DNA from: Roseimaritima sp.
GTDB lineage: Bacteria; Planctomycetota; Planctomycetia; Pirellulales; Pirellulaceae
DNA: 25,153 nt
Assembly: GCA_007124075.1 (NCBI GenBank)
Contig: SLFV01000047.1
Coordinates: 1 to 25,153, forward strand
Direction of reading: 5' to 3'
Part shown: positions 16,847 through 24,059 of the stretch, one piece after another
How the letters are laid out: every line of letters begins with the position of its first letter
Numbering within the stretch: position 1 is the first letter of the stretch
Notes under the pieces: generated by a model
What the model was told of the DNA's origin: nothing
Seen by the model: the letters and a program-made list of their open reading frames with translations, nothing else
Databases searched by the model: none
Made by a program: the position numbers and the translations under genes

Positions 16847-17926
16847 TTACCGTAGGTTGCTGCCACGGGTAATGGTCCAGCCCTCCGGTGGATCGCCCAG
16901 CGAAAACGCTTGGTGATAGGCTCGTTGCCGCATTTCGATCCAGGCTGATGTTTCACGGTAGGAACGGGAGTCTCGTAACTGCAGGGCCGTATTGATGAAC
17001 CGGCGGGCCGTCTGAAAATCTTGGGCTGCAACGCTAGCCAGCGCTAGGTTGTGCCACGCCGCGTGCTGTCGAGGGTGTCCTTGGGTCACCGCCCTCCAGA
17101 CGCTGGCAGCCTGATCCCAACGTCCCGCCGAGGCCAGGGCGTTTCCCCGACGAATGTCTTGACTGGCCGGGAGCCAGCGCGTCGCGGCCAACGAAACCGT
17201 CTGCGTTTGTAGACAGGGGACCACCAGCTCCCAAGTTTGTCTTGCCGCCGCGACGGTCAGCAAGCGATGGGGGTCGTTGGTTAAATCGGTCAAGTCAGGA
17301 AATTGCTCAACCGCACTGTCGACCGTCACGGTGAACGCTCGCGCTCCAACCGCTTGTCCCGTGTCGACGCGGTACAGTTGCCAGGAAATCGACAGCCGTT
17401 GGTCCTCAGGACGATGTACGGGGCTGAGCGTTCTCTCCGGGTCTGAGCTGGTCTGTTGATCTGGCGAAGCGTCCGCAATCTCAGGCGTACCGTTGGGCGG
17501 AGGGTCCGCGTTGGGAACCGCCAGGATCTCACCTTGCAACAGCCACGGGATCTGGGCCTGTTGGCACAAGGCTAGCAGCGTCATTTCGCTAATCGTCTGA
17601 GGGTCCTGTAGCTCGGTCGCGGAGACCATCGCGACGGAATTTTTTTCCGACAGCCCTGCCAAATTCGCAAGTGTCAGGCTTGCGGGGTACCTCGCCGTAA
17701 CCTGCCGTCCAGCGTCGCCGGGTGCGGACTGGACAACGGCCTCGGCAAGTGGCCGCGCCCATCCCACTTGTCCAGCAACCGGGCCGATCATCACGACTTG
17801 CCCTTTGGTGGGATGCAGCAGGGGGGGCGACCAAACAACAATACCAGCATGTTGTTGGCAGCCGACAAGGCAAGCCAGGAGGATCAGGCAGCAAGATTCA
17901 ATGGCCCGAAGAATGACGATACGCAA
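16847..17926 (-). CDS. Predicted lipoprotein with C-terminal TPR-like region
   Basis: I do not recognise a named family. From a TTG at 17926 it has 359 residues starting MRIVILRAIES, then a hydrophobic core CCLILLACLVG and a lipobox LVGC with Cys23 as the likely lipidated residue. Another TTG at 17944 gives six more residues; neither start is strongly supported by a ribosome site. Residues about 40-135 look like an alpha/beta domain (GQVVMIGPVAG, then IPWLLQGEI). A Pro/Asp/Ser-rich linker and a second strand-rich part (LSISWQLYRVDTGQAVG) follow. The end, about 250-316, has two helical repeats of TPR type (GNALASAGRWDQAASVWRAV; AAWHNLALASVAAQDFQTAR). It lies downstream of the MscS gene but is separated from it by a terminator-like hairpin. 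Confidence 0.72.
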   Translation of the reverse strand: MRIVILRAIESCCLILLACLVGCQQHAGIVVWSPPLLHPTKGQVVMIGPVAGQVGWARPLAEAVVQSAPGDAGRQVTARYPASLTLANLAGLSEKNSVAMVSATELQDPQTISEMTLLALCQQAQIPWLLQGEILAVPNADPPPNGTPEIADASPDQQTSSDPERTLSPVHRPEDQRLSISWQLYRVDTGQAVGARAFTVTVDSAVEQFPDLTDLTNDPHRLLTVAAARQTWELVVPCLQTQTVSLAATRWLPASQDIRRGNALASAGRWDQAASVWRAVTQGHPRQHAAWHNLALASVAAQDFQTARRFINTALQLRDSRSYRETSAWIEMRQRAYHQAFSLGDPPEGWTITRGSNLR

Positions 17927-17995
17927 AGCGAATGCTAGCTCCAACTACGATAACCATGACCGCCGCGTGCTGGGCAGGATGCTTGCCGGATAAAA

Positions 17996-18023
17996 GCAAA
18001 TCCTGTCTGTGGGTCGGATTTGC
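17996..18023 (-). terminator. Terminator-like hairpin downstream of the MscS gene
   Basis: Read on the - strand, GCAAATCC, a 12-base loop and GGATTTGC form a perfect 8-base-pair stem followed at once by TTTTA. It lies about 150 bases past the MscS stop and before the lipoprotein gene. The stem plus T-run fits an intrinsic terminator, although the loop is long. Confidence 0.5.
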
Positions 18024-18053
18024 GATTTGGCAATAGCAACCCCAGCCAAATCG
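18023..18053 (-). other. Second hairpin, adjoining the terminator-like one
   Basis: CGATTTGGC (18023-18031) pairs perfectly with GCCAAATCG (18045-18053) around a 13-base loop. It abuts the hairpin at 17996-18023 and shares the ATTTG core of its stem. Pairing is seen directly; together they make a two-hairpin element in the 226 bases before the lipoprotein gene's upstream TTG. Confidence 0.5.
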
Positions 18054-18170
18054 GGTCAACACAGATCAGGCAATAACACAGGCTTCTCCGGCACCAGCGC
18101 TCGCAACGTCCGTCATCAAAGTTTTCGAAGGGATGTTGGCTGCGAGACGGAAGTGAATCCGAGACGGGTG

Positions 18171-21100
18171 TTAGCCTGAGTTACGACTTTGGCCTTCGCG
18201 AGATTTTTCTTGCGGCGGATCAGACGAAACATCAGTGGTCGTTTCCGGGACGGAAGCGATCGGTGCAGCAGGCAAGGCAGGGGGCCAATTGGGCGGGAAA
18301 TCGCGAATGTGGACGTCTTGCTGTGGAAACGCGATTTCGATTCCTTCGGCGCGGAATCGGCGGTCAATTTCCATGTGCAATTCGTGCAACGTTTGGACTC
18401 GGCTTTCGTAAGAGGCCAAAAAGCAACGCACTGTAAAATCCAGAGTCGAGTCTCCGAATGATTCCAGCAACACCTGCTGCGGCATCGAATCCATCGTTTG
18501 GGGATGACTGGCAATGATCTCTCGCAACACTTCGGTTACCCGTTCGGTATCGCTGCCGTAGGCCACGCCCACATTGATCACCACGCGGTTAACGGTATCG
18601 CTAAGCGACCAATTAACTAATGTGCCCGTGATCAGTTCCTTGTTGGGGACCACAATTTCATGTCGATCCCAATTCCGGATCGTTGTTGCTCGCATCCGAA
18701 TTTTGATCACACTGCCGCTTTCGCCATTGAGCGTAATTAAATCGCCGACACGGATTGGTTGCTCAAACAGTAAGATAATCCCGCTGATAAAGTTGGCGAA
18801 AATTTCTTGTAACCCAAAACCCAAGCCGACACTTAAACCCGCGATCAGCCACTGCACGCTATCCCAGTGCAGGCCCAGCAGACTGGCGGTCGTGATGATT
18901 CCCAATGCTGCGACGACGTAGCTGGTGATGGTGGTGATTGCATAGCGGACCGCTGTTTCCAAAGGCAAACGTTGCAGTAGGACCGTTTCCAGCAACCCCG
19001 GCACGTTGCGCACGCCAATCACGGTTAGAACAACAATGGGAATCGATTTCAATAAATTGGAGAGGGTAACTTCTTCGATAATGCCTCCGCTTGCATCGCG
19101 GATCGACCAAAGCGTTTTTGAATCTAGGAAAGTCAGCGCTGGAAGCACCGGCCCCCAGATGTTGTACAGGCCCACCAGGAACAACACGAACAGGATCGCA
19201 TTGACCAGTCGTTCGGTTTGGGCGCTCATGTCGGAGACATCGATCTCCTCCTCCTCCTCCAGATCACTGGGCAGCCATTCATTCGCCGCGCTGGGCGGGT
19301 GTTCGCCGTTCTTTTCGGCTTCGCGATCGGCTTCGCGTTCTGCGGCGCGTTCTGCGGCACGTTGCCGAAGTTGTTGGATCGCAATTTTTCGTCGCGACAT
19401 CAACAGCCAACGCAACGCCAGTCCGCTCAGCAACGTCAGCACCGTGATCAGCCAAACCGTGCGATAGAATCGGAATCCCAACTGCGAGGCCGAATAGTTG
19501 AATCCCGAAACGCTCAGCAATGCCAGCCCAACCGGGATACCGATGACAAGCGGTCGCCACAACCAACGCAACTGAGCCAGCCAACCGTGTTGGTGCGAGT
19601 CACAGTAGGCTGCCGTTGCACCAAATTTTGGATGCGACAAATACCATAAAAATCCCGCCATCATGGCCATCGCAATGACGAACAGTGGCCGCGATAGGCT
19701 GAGCAGATCCAAGCGGACATTTTCGGCCGATTCCAAAACCAACCACAGGAAGATGATTGGCAAGACCGCGTGCAGCATCCACCACAAGCAGCGTCGGATC
19801 GGTACTGTCACTGAACTGGGCCACGCGAAATGCGCCATCGCCAGCCCGTTTGGCCTGGAGACCTGTTTGACGACCTCCAGTGGATAGCCCAGCGCCGCCA
19901 GGACCATCAGCGAAAAACCGATCGCGCTAACGTACACGTCTTGCTGCCAGTAGTAATGCAACAGATAGCCAGGCCCGATCAAGATCAGTGGCAGTGGCAT
20001 CGACAGCAGCATCGTCCATACGGTTGCCAAGAGAGTCGGACGCATCGCACTGGCTAGACGATGCGATGCCTGCATGCCATTTTTGGCCAATTCCCGTTTG
20101 ATGCGGCGTCGCACGAAAATCAGTGCGGCAATGCCCACCGACCAACCGATCGTTCGTACCGGGTAAAGCTGCGGTGCATCCAACAAGGCCTGGCCCAAGC
20201 GTCCTAGATGCGACAGGCCGAACAGCCAATGCAAAGCGGCGGGAATCGAGCGGGTGTCCCGCAGCCGATAGGGGGTCGAACTGCGAACCCACAGCAGATG
20301 TTTGCTAATAAACTGCCGAAAATCTTCGACAATCTGGATGTAGGTCGAATGATTTACCCCCTCCTGAACAAGGCCATTAATGTAATCGTCAAAATCTTGC
20401 TGCATCCTTTGCAACAGGTCCAGCTCGAAGGCCAGTAAATCTTGGTCGGGTTGGGATGCGGTCAATCGGGTTGCCAGATCATCGCGGCGGGTGACCACAC
20501 GGGCGATTGTTTCTTGCGCGGTTTCAACCGCTTCTAGCATCAGCGTGCGTTGTTGATTCAATCCTGATGCTAGCGGCAATTTGGCCTGTTTGCGTTGCAG
20601 TAAAAAACCAACCGCTCGACTGGGGGTTCGACGGGTGGACAATTCTGCCAGCACCAAGCTTTCGGTTTTTTCCTTGTCCAGTTGCAATTCCTTCAGCGTG
20701 TTCTCCTGCGACAGCAAGCGGGACTTCAGCTCGGCAGTCGCAGTGACAGCGGCTTTCCATTGCTCCGCCAGTTCGCGTGTTTCCTGTGCGTCTTCTTGCA
20801 GCTCGGTGGAGGCCAAGTTTGCCAGCCGCTCGAATTCGCGAATCATGTTGCGAATGAGTTCCCCCCGTTGGTCCGCCAGGATGCGAGAAACAAACGTCAG
20901 GGTCTTCTCGGTTGTATCAGCTTGTCGCCGAAGCAGGGCTTCCCGCGCGGGCAGCAGCTCCGCTTCGGCCTCATTGCGTATCTGGGTTTGCCGGTGCAGT
21001 TGCAGGCGTGCTCGCAAGTCGGCCGCTATGGTCTCGCGTTCCACCTGAGCCACGTCTCGTAACGCTTCGGGCAAATCGGTTTCCTCGCCCACGTCACCAT

Positions 21101-21734
21101 TGAGTGCTTGTAGGCGGGTCTGTAATTCGGCGATGCGTTCGGGCAACCGCTGGCCGTCCTCGCGTCGTTTACGCAGCTCCGTCGCCAGTTCCTCCAGTTC
21201 GCCTTGATAGCCACGCAGCAGTCCACGCAAACGATCTTGTTCTGCCCTGATCTCTTCCAGCGACGTCCATTCTGAGACCGTGGTTTCCGCCTTGACCGGT
21301 TGTAACGCTCTTGCCTGCAGGTTGGAAAGTCGTCGCGGCGCGGACTGAATCGCCGATTCCAATGCTTGTATTTCCGCTTGCGACTCTGCGAGGCGTGTCG
21401 CTGCCGGTAGTATCCGGGCGTAGCGTTCCAAGATCTGATTCCGCAGCGACTCGTCCAGCGACCCATCCTCCTTGGTCGCTTCGATAGCCTGTTGGACCGC
21501 TTCGGGGGATGGTGCCGCTCGGGTGGGCGAGCTAGGTGCCAGGTCCGCGTTATCCTGCACCTCCGCTGACGGACCTGGCAGGGAAGGGTCCAATGGCCCC
21601 GTCAGTGGCAGTAACTCTTGAGCCGACGCCCAGTGCAGCGTTAGTAGGAGCGCGCCAAGAACCCCAACGCAGCGCACCCCAATGAATCGCTGCAGGTCAA
21701 GTTTGCTCAGGTTGGCATGCTTCTGTGATCCCAT
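18171..21734 (-). CDS. Large MscS-family mechanosensitive channel (MscK/KefA-like)
   Basis: At 1187 residues this is the large MscK-type architecture. It has a signal peptide at 1-38 (core VLGALLLTLHW, cleavage after ASA), then a periplasmic, largely coiled-coil domain at about 90-440 rich in Glu, Arg and Leu. Eleven or so membrane segments lie between about 528 and 990. An unusual charged loop is at about 780-835, basic-acidic AAERAAEREADREAEK then a run of five Glu. The pore helix and MscS beta domain are at about 960-1045 (GLSVGLGFGLQEIFANFISG, then RVGDLI and VPNKELITGTLVNWS), and a cytoplasmic vestibule runs to about 1145. The last 40 residues are Pro/Ser-rich. Such channels open under membrane tension to release solutes at osmotic downshock. 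It is 66 bases downstream of the phosphatase gene and may share its transcript. Confidence 0.92.
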   Translation of the reverse strand: MGSQKHANLSKLDLQRFIGVRCVGVLGALLLTLHWASAQELLPLTGPLDPSLPGPSAEVQDNADLAPSSPTRAAPSPEAVQQAIEATKEDGSLDESLRNQILERYARILPAATRLAESQAEIQALESAIQSAPRRLSNLQARALQPVKAETTVSEWTSLEEIRAEQDRLRGLLRGYQGELEELATELRKRREDGQRLPERIAELQTRLQALNGDVGEETDLPEALRDVAQVERETIAADLRARLQLHRQTQIRNEAEAELLPAREALLRRQADTTEKTLTFVSRILADQRGELIRNMIREFERLANLASTELQEDAQETRELAEQWKAAVTATAELKSRLLSQENTLKELQLDKEKTESLVLAELSTRRTPSRAVGFLLQRKQAKLPLASGLNQQRTLMLEAVETAQETIARVVTRRDDLATRLTASQPDQDLLAFELDLLQRMQQDFDDYINGLVQEGVNHSTYIQIVEDFRQFISKHLLWVRSSTPYRLRDTRSIPAALHWLFGLSHLGRLGQALLDAPQLYPVRTIGWSVGIAALIFVRRRIKRELAKNGMQASHRLASAMRPTLLATVWTMLLSMPLPLILIGPGYLLHYYWQQDVYVSAIGFSLMVLAALGYPLEVVKQVSRPNGLAMAHFAWPSSVTVPIRRCLWWMLHAVLPIIFLWLVLESAENVRLDLLSLSRPLFVIAMAMMAGFLWYLSHPKFGATAAYCDSHQHGWLAQLRWLWRPLVIGIPVGLALLSVSGFNYSASQLGFRFYRTVWLITVLTLLSGLALRWLLMSRRKIAIQQLRQRAAERAAEREADREAEKNGEHPPSAANEWLPSDLEEEEEIDVSDMSAQTERLVNAILFVLFLVGLYNIWGPVLPALTFLDSKTLWSIRDASGGIIEEVTLSNLLKSIPIVVLTVIGVRNVPGLLETVLLQRLPLETAVRYAITTITSYVVAALGIITTASLLGLHWDSVQWLIAGLSVGLGFGLQEIFANFISGIILLFEQPIRVGDLITLNGESGSVIKIRMRATTIRNWDRHEIVVPNKELITGTLVNWSLSDTVNRVVINVGVAYGSDTERVTEVLREIIASHPQTMDSMPQQVLLESFGDSTLDFTVRCFLASYESRVQTLHELHMEIDRRFRAEGIEIAFPQQDVHIRDFPPNWPPALPAAPIASVPETTTDVSSDPPQEKSREGQSRNSG

Positions 21735-21800
21735 CAGCGTATCGTCCCATCCTGGATATGATCGCGGCTTGATGAAACGGAAATGTTTCCCGCCGCAAGC

Positions 21801-22262
21801 CTATGTTTTTAGTGCGTTCAGGATTGCAGGGCAAGCCGCTTCGATCATTTCGATTACGTACTCAAACCCATCCTCACCACCGTAGTACGGGTCGGGGACA
21901 TCCCGTGGCCAATTTGCGGATTGTGGCAGAAAATCACTCAGCAAACGTAACTTCTTGCGGTTGTCGCGATCCAATTGCAGTAGATCCTCCAAGTTTGCCC
22001 GATCCATTGCGATCACCAGGTCGTGGTCACGCAAGTCGCGACGATTGACCTGGCGGGCACAACCTTCCAGGCGATAGCCACGTTTGGCCGCAGCCTTCCG
22101 CATCCTTTCGTCGGCCGGTTGACCGGTGTGATAGTCTAGCGTTCCCGCCGAATCGACCACCACGTCGAAAGTTTGCTGTCGTGCAAACTGGCGAAAAATC
22201 TCTTCACCAACGGGGGAGCGACAAATGTTCCCCATACAAAGAAATAAAACCTTTTTGGGCAT
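21801..22262 (-). CDS. Low-molecular-weight protein tyrosine phosphatase
   Basis: From the ATG at 22262 the protein has 153 residues, the normal family size. The P-loop CMGNICRS (Cys9 nucleophile, Arg15) is at the N-terminus and the general acid is Asp124 in DPYYGG. The family removes phosphate from tyrosine residues, or in some Bacillus-type members from arginine, and often regulates exopolysaccharide kinases; the target here is unknown. The frame is open upstream to an ATG at 22385, but that would add about 41 residues of unrelated sequence and overlap the HAD gene, so 22262 (or the ATG at 22283, giving MLDPVVI before it) is preferred. It lies 34 bases after the HAD gene and 66 before the MscS gene. 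Confidence 0.92.
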   Translation of the reverse strand: MPKKVLFLCMGNICRSPVGEEIFRQFARQQTFDVVVDSAGTLDYHTGQPADERMRKAAAKRGYRLEGCARQVNRRDLRDHDLVIAMDRANLEDLLQLDRDNRKKLRLLSDFLPQSANWPRDVPDPYYGGEDGFEYVIEMIEAACPAILNALKT

Positions 22263-22296
22263 GATGACAACCGGATCGAGCATCGTTGGGTGGGAA

Positions 22297-22995
22297 TTAA
22301 AGTTGATTGGGTTGGGGGCGTTGCGATACGTGATAGCTTTGCCAGCCAGCGGCATTGCTGCCCGCCAAATCGTTGATTTCGTCATCTCCGATCATGACCA
22401 TCCGATTCGCGGGGTGCCCCAGACGCCGACTGACGGTGGCAAAGAAGCGAGGATCGGGCTTGCTGAAACCGATTTCTGCAGATAGGAATCGCGCTTCGAT
22501 GCGGTCCAACGGCGCAAAATGATCAAGGACGCGGTGAACACGTTGATCAAAGTTGGTCGCGATAGCCAACGGCAGTCCTTGTTCCAGGCAATCGCTCACC
22601 CAACGTTGCATTCCCGTCTGCCACCGCCATGCTTGGGGTTGGGCAAAATAATCCCACAACTGTATGAAAACCAGTTGGCGATGGCTTTGGGACAGTTCCC
22701 GCAACACGTCAAACACGACCTGTTGCCAACGTTCCCGTTCCCGCTGTTCGTTGGTCGGAGCTCGCAATAGCGGCTCCTCTGCGGTTGCACCAACGCCAAA
22801 ATGTAATGACATCGCCCGTATCATCCGGTGTTTCATCGTTGCGGTGGGTAAGTTCAGGCCGAAGGGCTCTGCGGCTTGCCCGTAGACCTCCGCAGGATGT
22901 GGGTTGGGCACCAACAGCGTGCCGGTGACGTCCAACACAACCCGGTCCACACCGAAGCGGGGTCGATCATGTTTGGCTAACGTGCGCATCGTCAA
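22297..22995 (-). CDS. HAD-superfamily hydrolase with variant motif I
   Basis: This 232-residue protein has the HAD fold motifs: nucleophile Asp22 in VLDVTGTLL, Thr147 in IATNFD, Lys179 in FSKPDP and Asp204/Asp205 with Asp209 in IGDDEINDLAG. A helical cap lies between motifs I and II (about 35-135). The overall pattern resembles the HDHD3-like branch. Motif I is D-V-T-G-T, with Thr at the position where most phosphatases have the general acid Asp; this could mean slow turnover or a different chemistry. Substrate unknown. The start is the ATG at 22995, with a second in-frame ATG at 22989. The LMW phosphatase gene follows 34 bases later, so two phosphatase-type genes sit at the head of this leftward operon. 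Confidence 0.82.
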   Translation of the reverse strand: MTMRTLAKHDRPRFGVDRVVLDVTGTLLVPNPHPAEVYGQAAEPFGLNLPTATMKHRMIRAMSLHFGVGATAEEPLLRAPTNEQRERERWQQVVFDVLRELSQSHRQLVFIQLWDYFAQPQAWRWQTGMQRWVSDCLEQGLPLAIATNFDQRVHRVLDHFAPLDRIEARFLSAEIGFSKPDPRFFATVSRRLGHPANRMVMIGDDEINDLAGSNAAGWQSYHVSQRPQPNQL

Positions 22996-22996
22996 G

Positions 22997-23025
22997 TTGC
23001 CCTTGCGCTCTGGGGGGGATAGAAT
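22997..23025 (+). promoter_or_regulatory. Candidate promoter for the GXGXG gene
   Basis: TTGCCC (22997-23002) and TAGAAT (23020-23025) are separated by 17 bases, a good sigma70-like arrangement. It lies in the divergent gap between the HAD gene and the GXGXG gene and would give a leader of about 105 bases for the latter. The -10 includes a string of G before it. It is read by eye only. Confidence 0.4.
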
Positions 23026-23138
23026 TCGCGTTGTAACAGTATGCGATGAAAAACCGAAAATTCGATTCTAGGGTGATCGGTCCTCTGCCGCCCAGCCTCG
23101 TCTAATAAACCTTCGCAAGACGCTACCCAAGTGTTTTG

Positions 23139-23882
23139 ATGGCAAAATCGGAATCTGTCGAGCCCGCTGATTTAGAAATTGGTCCTGAGCAGTTTTGCCC
23201 CGCCTCGTGGGATGAGATCCTTGTCGTTTTGCCGATCGACCCGGAATCCGCCAATGCGAGGCCTCCGCTGGTGCGCGCCTTGGGGGCGAATCACCAGCAC
23301 GCTGCATTGATGGGGGTGCGTCATCCGGTCCGAATGGATGTGATGGGATCACTGGGCGATTACGCATGTGCCTTCAACCAGCGAGCGATCGTGTCGATTC
23401 GCGGGGACGTGGGGCACGGGGTCGCCGAAGGGATGCGTTCGGGGGCGGTCCGGGTGTATGGGACAGCAGGCGACGGGGCGGGAGCGGCTTTGTCCGGGGG
23501 TACCTTAGCGGTTTATGGACATGCGGGTAACCGCTGTGGTGCCGGGATGACGGGAGGGGAGATCTTTATCCGTGGTAACGCGGGCGACCATGTCGGCGTG
23601 GGAGCTTTGGGGGGTACGATCGTGCTCGGGGGTGACGCCGGGCATGGCTTGGGGGATGCGATGAGTGGTGCGACGATTTTCGTTCGCGGCCGCGTCGCTT
23701 CGTTAGCAGCCGGAGTGATGGAAACGCAGCTACGGCAGCGCGAACGTTTGCGTTTGGGGTTGTTGCTCATCAATGCTTCGATTCGTAATGAAGCGAAAGA
23801 TTTTCGTCGGATCGTTGCGATCGAGGTTTACGAACGTGAAAAACGCGAATCGCGCGGTGAAATCGATCCTAGCTGGCGATGA
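23139..23882 (+). CDS. GXGXG-motif protein (GltB C-terminal / GlxC-like)
   Basis: This 247-residue protein consists mainly of right-handed beta-helix turns with G-x-x-G-x-G repeats from about 67 to 190 (VSIRGDVGHGVAEGMRSG, VYGTAGDGAGAALSGG, VYGHAGNRCGAGMTGG, IRGNAGDHVGVGALGG, LGGDAGHGLGDAMSGA). It ends with FVRGRVASLAAGV and a helical KDFRRIVA tail. This matches the glutamate-synthase alpha C-terminal domain when it is a separate subunit, as in GlxC of the N-methylglutamate synthase type. In large glutamate synthases this domain is structural and couples the two active sites. FhcC of the formylmethanofuran complex has a similar fold but a different end. The ATG at 23139 is used; a TTG lies just upstream. 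The next gene looks like a decayed partner domain. Confidence 0.82.
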   Translation: MAKSESVEPADLEIGPEQFCPASWDEILVVLPIDPESANARPPLVRALGANHQHAALMGVRHPVRMDVMGSLGDYACAFNQRAIVSIRGDVGHGVAEGMRSGAVRVYGTAGDGAGAALSGGTLAVYGHAGNRCGAGMTGGEIFIRGNAGDHVGVGALGGTIVLGGDAGHGLGDAMSGATIFVRGRVASLAAGVMETQLRQRERLRLGLLLINASIRNEAKDFRRIVAIEVYEREKRESRGEIDPSWR

Positions 23883-23998
23883 TCATTTTTTCCGCGTAAA
23901 GGTGCTTGATCACGATTGGGAAGTTGACTTCGCTATTTTGGCTGCCCCGTTTCGCTGTGTACCTCACCCGCTGTTCGCTTCGCGGCCGGGGGAGAAAG

Positions 23999-24046
23999 AT
24001 GAATACTGAATTTATTCCCGAACAGTTCCTTGCTTGTCGAACCTGA
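23999..24046 (+). other. 15-codon reading frame behind a strong ribosome site
   Basis: ATG at 23999, four bases after GGGGGAG, opens a 15-codon frame (MNTEFIPEQFLACRT) that stops at 24044-24046, just before the start of the next gene in another frame. It could be a leader peptide, or the real N-terminus of the next protein separated by a frameshift. No other gene uses this ribosome site. It is not called as a gene. Confidence 0.3.
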
Positions 24047-24059
24047 AGGTGTGAGTGAA

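Noticed and set aside
19243..19259. CTC triplet run inside the MscS gene
   Set aside because: It simply encodes five consecutive Glu in a charged cytoplasmic loop; it is not a mobile or regulatory repeat.
22263..22385. N-terminal extension of the LMW tyrosine phosphatase
   Set aside because: The family P-loop lies within the first ten or so residues, and the extension would overlap the HAD gene by about 89 bases.
23046..23105. 19-codon frame in the leader of the GXGXG gene
   Set aside because: No ribosome site, no attenuation-type codon run and no paired stems nearby; expected by chance.
23773..24009. Open frame running past the end of the GXGXG gene
   Set aside because: The GXGXG protein ends with a family-like helical tail in its own frame; the extra part has no recognisable motif and no good start.
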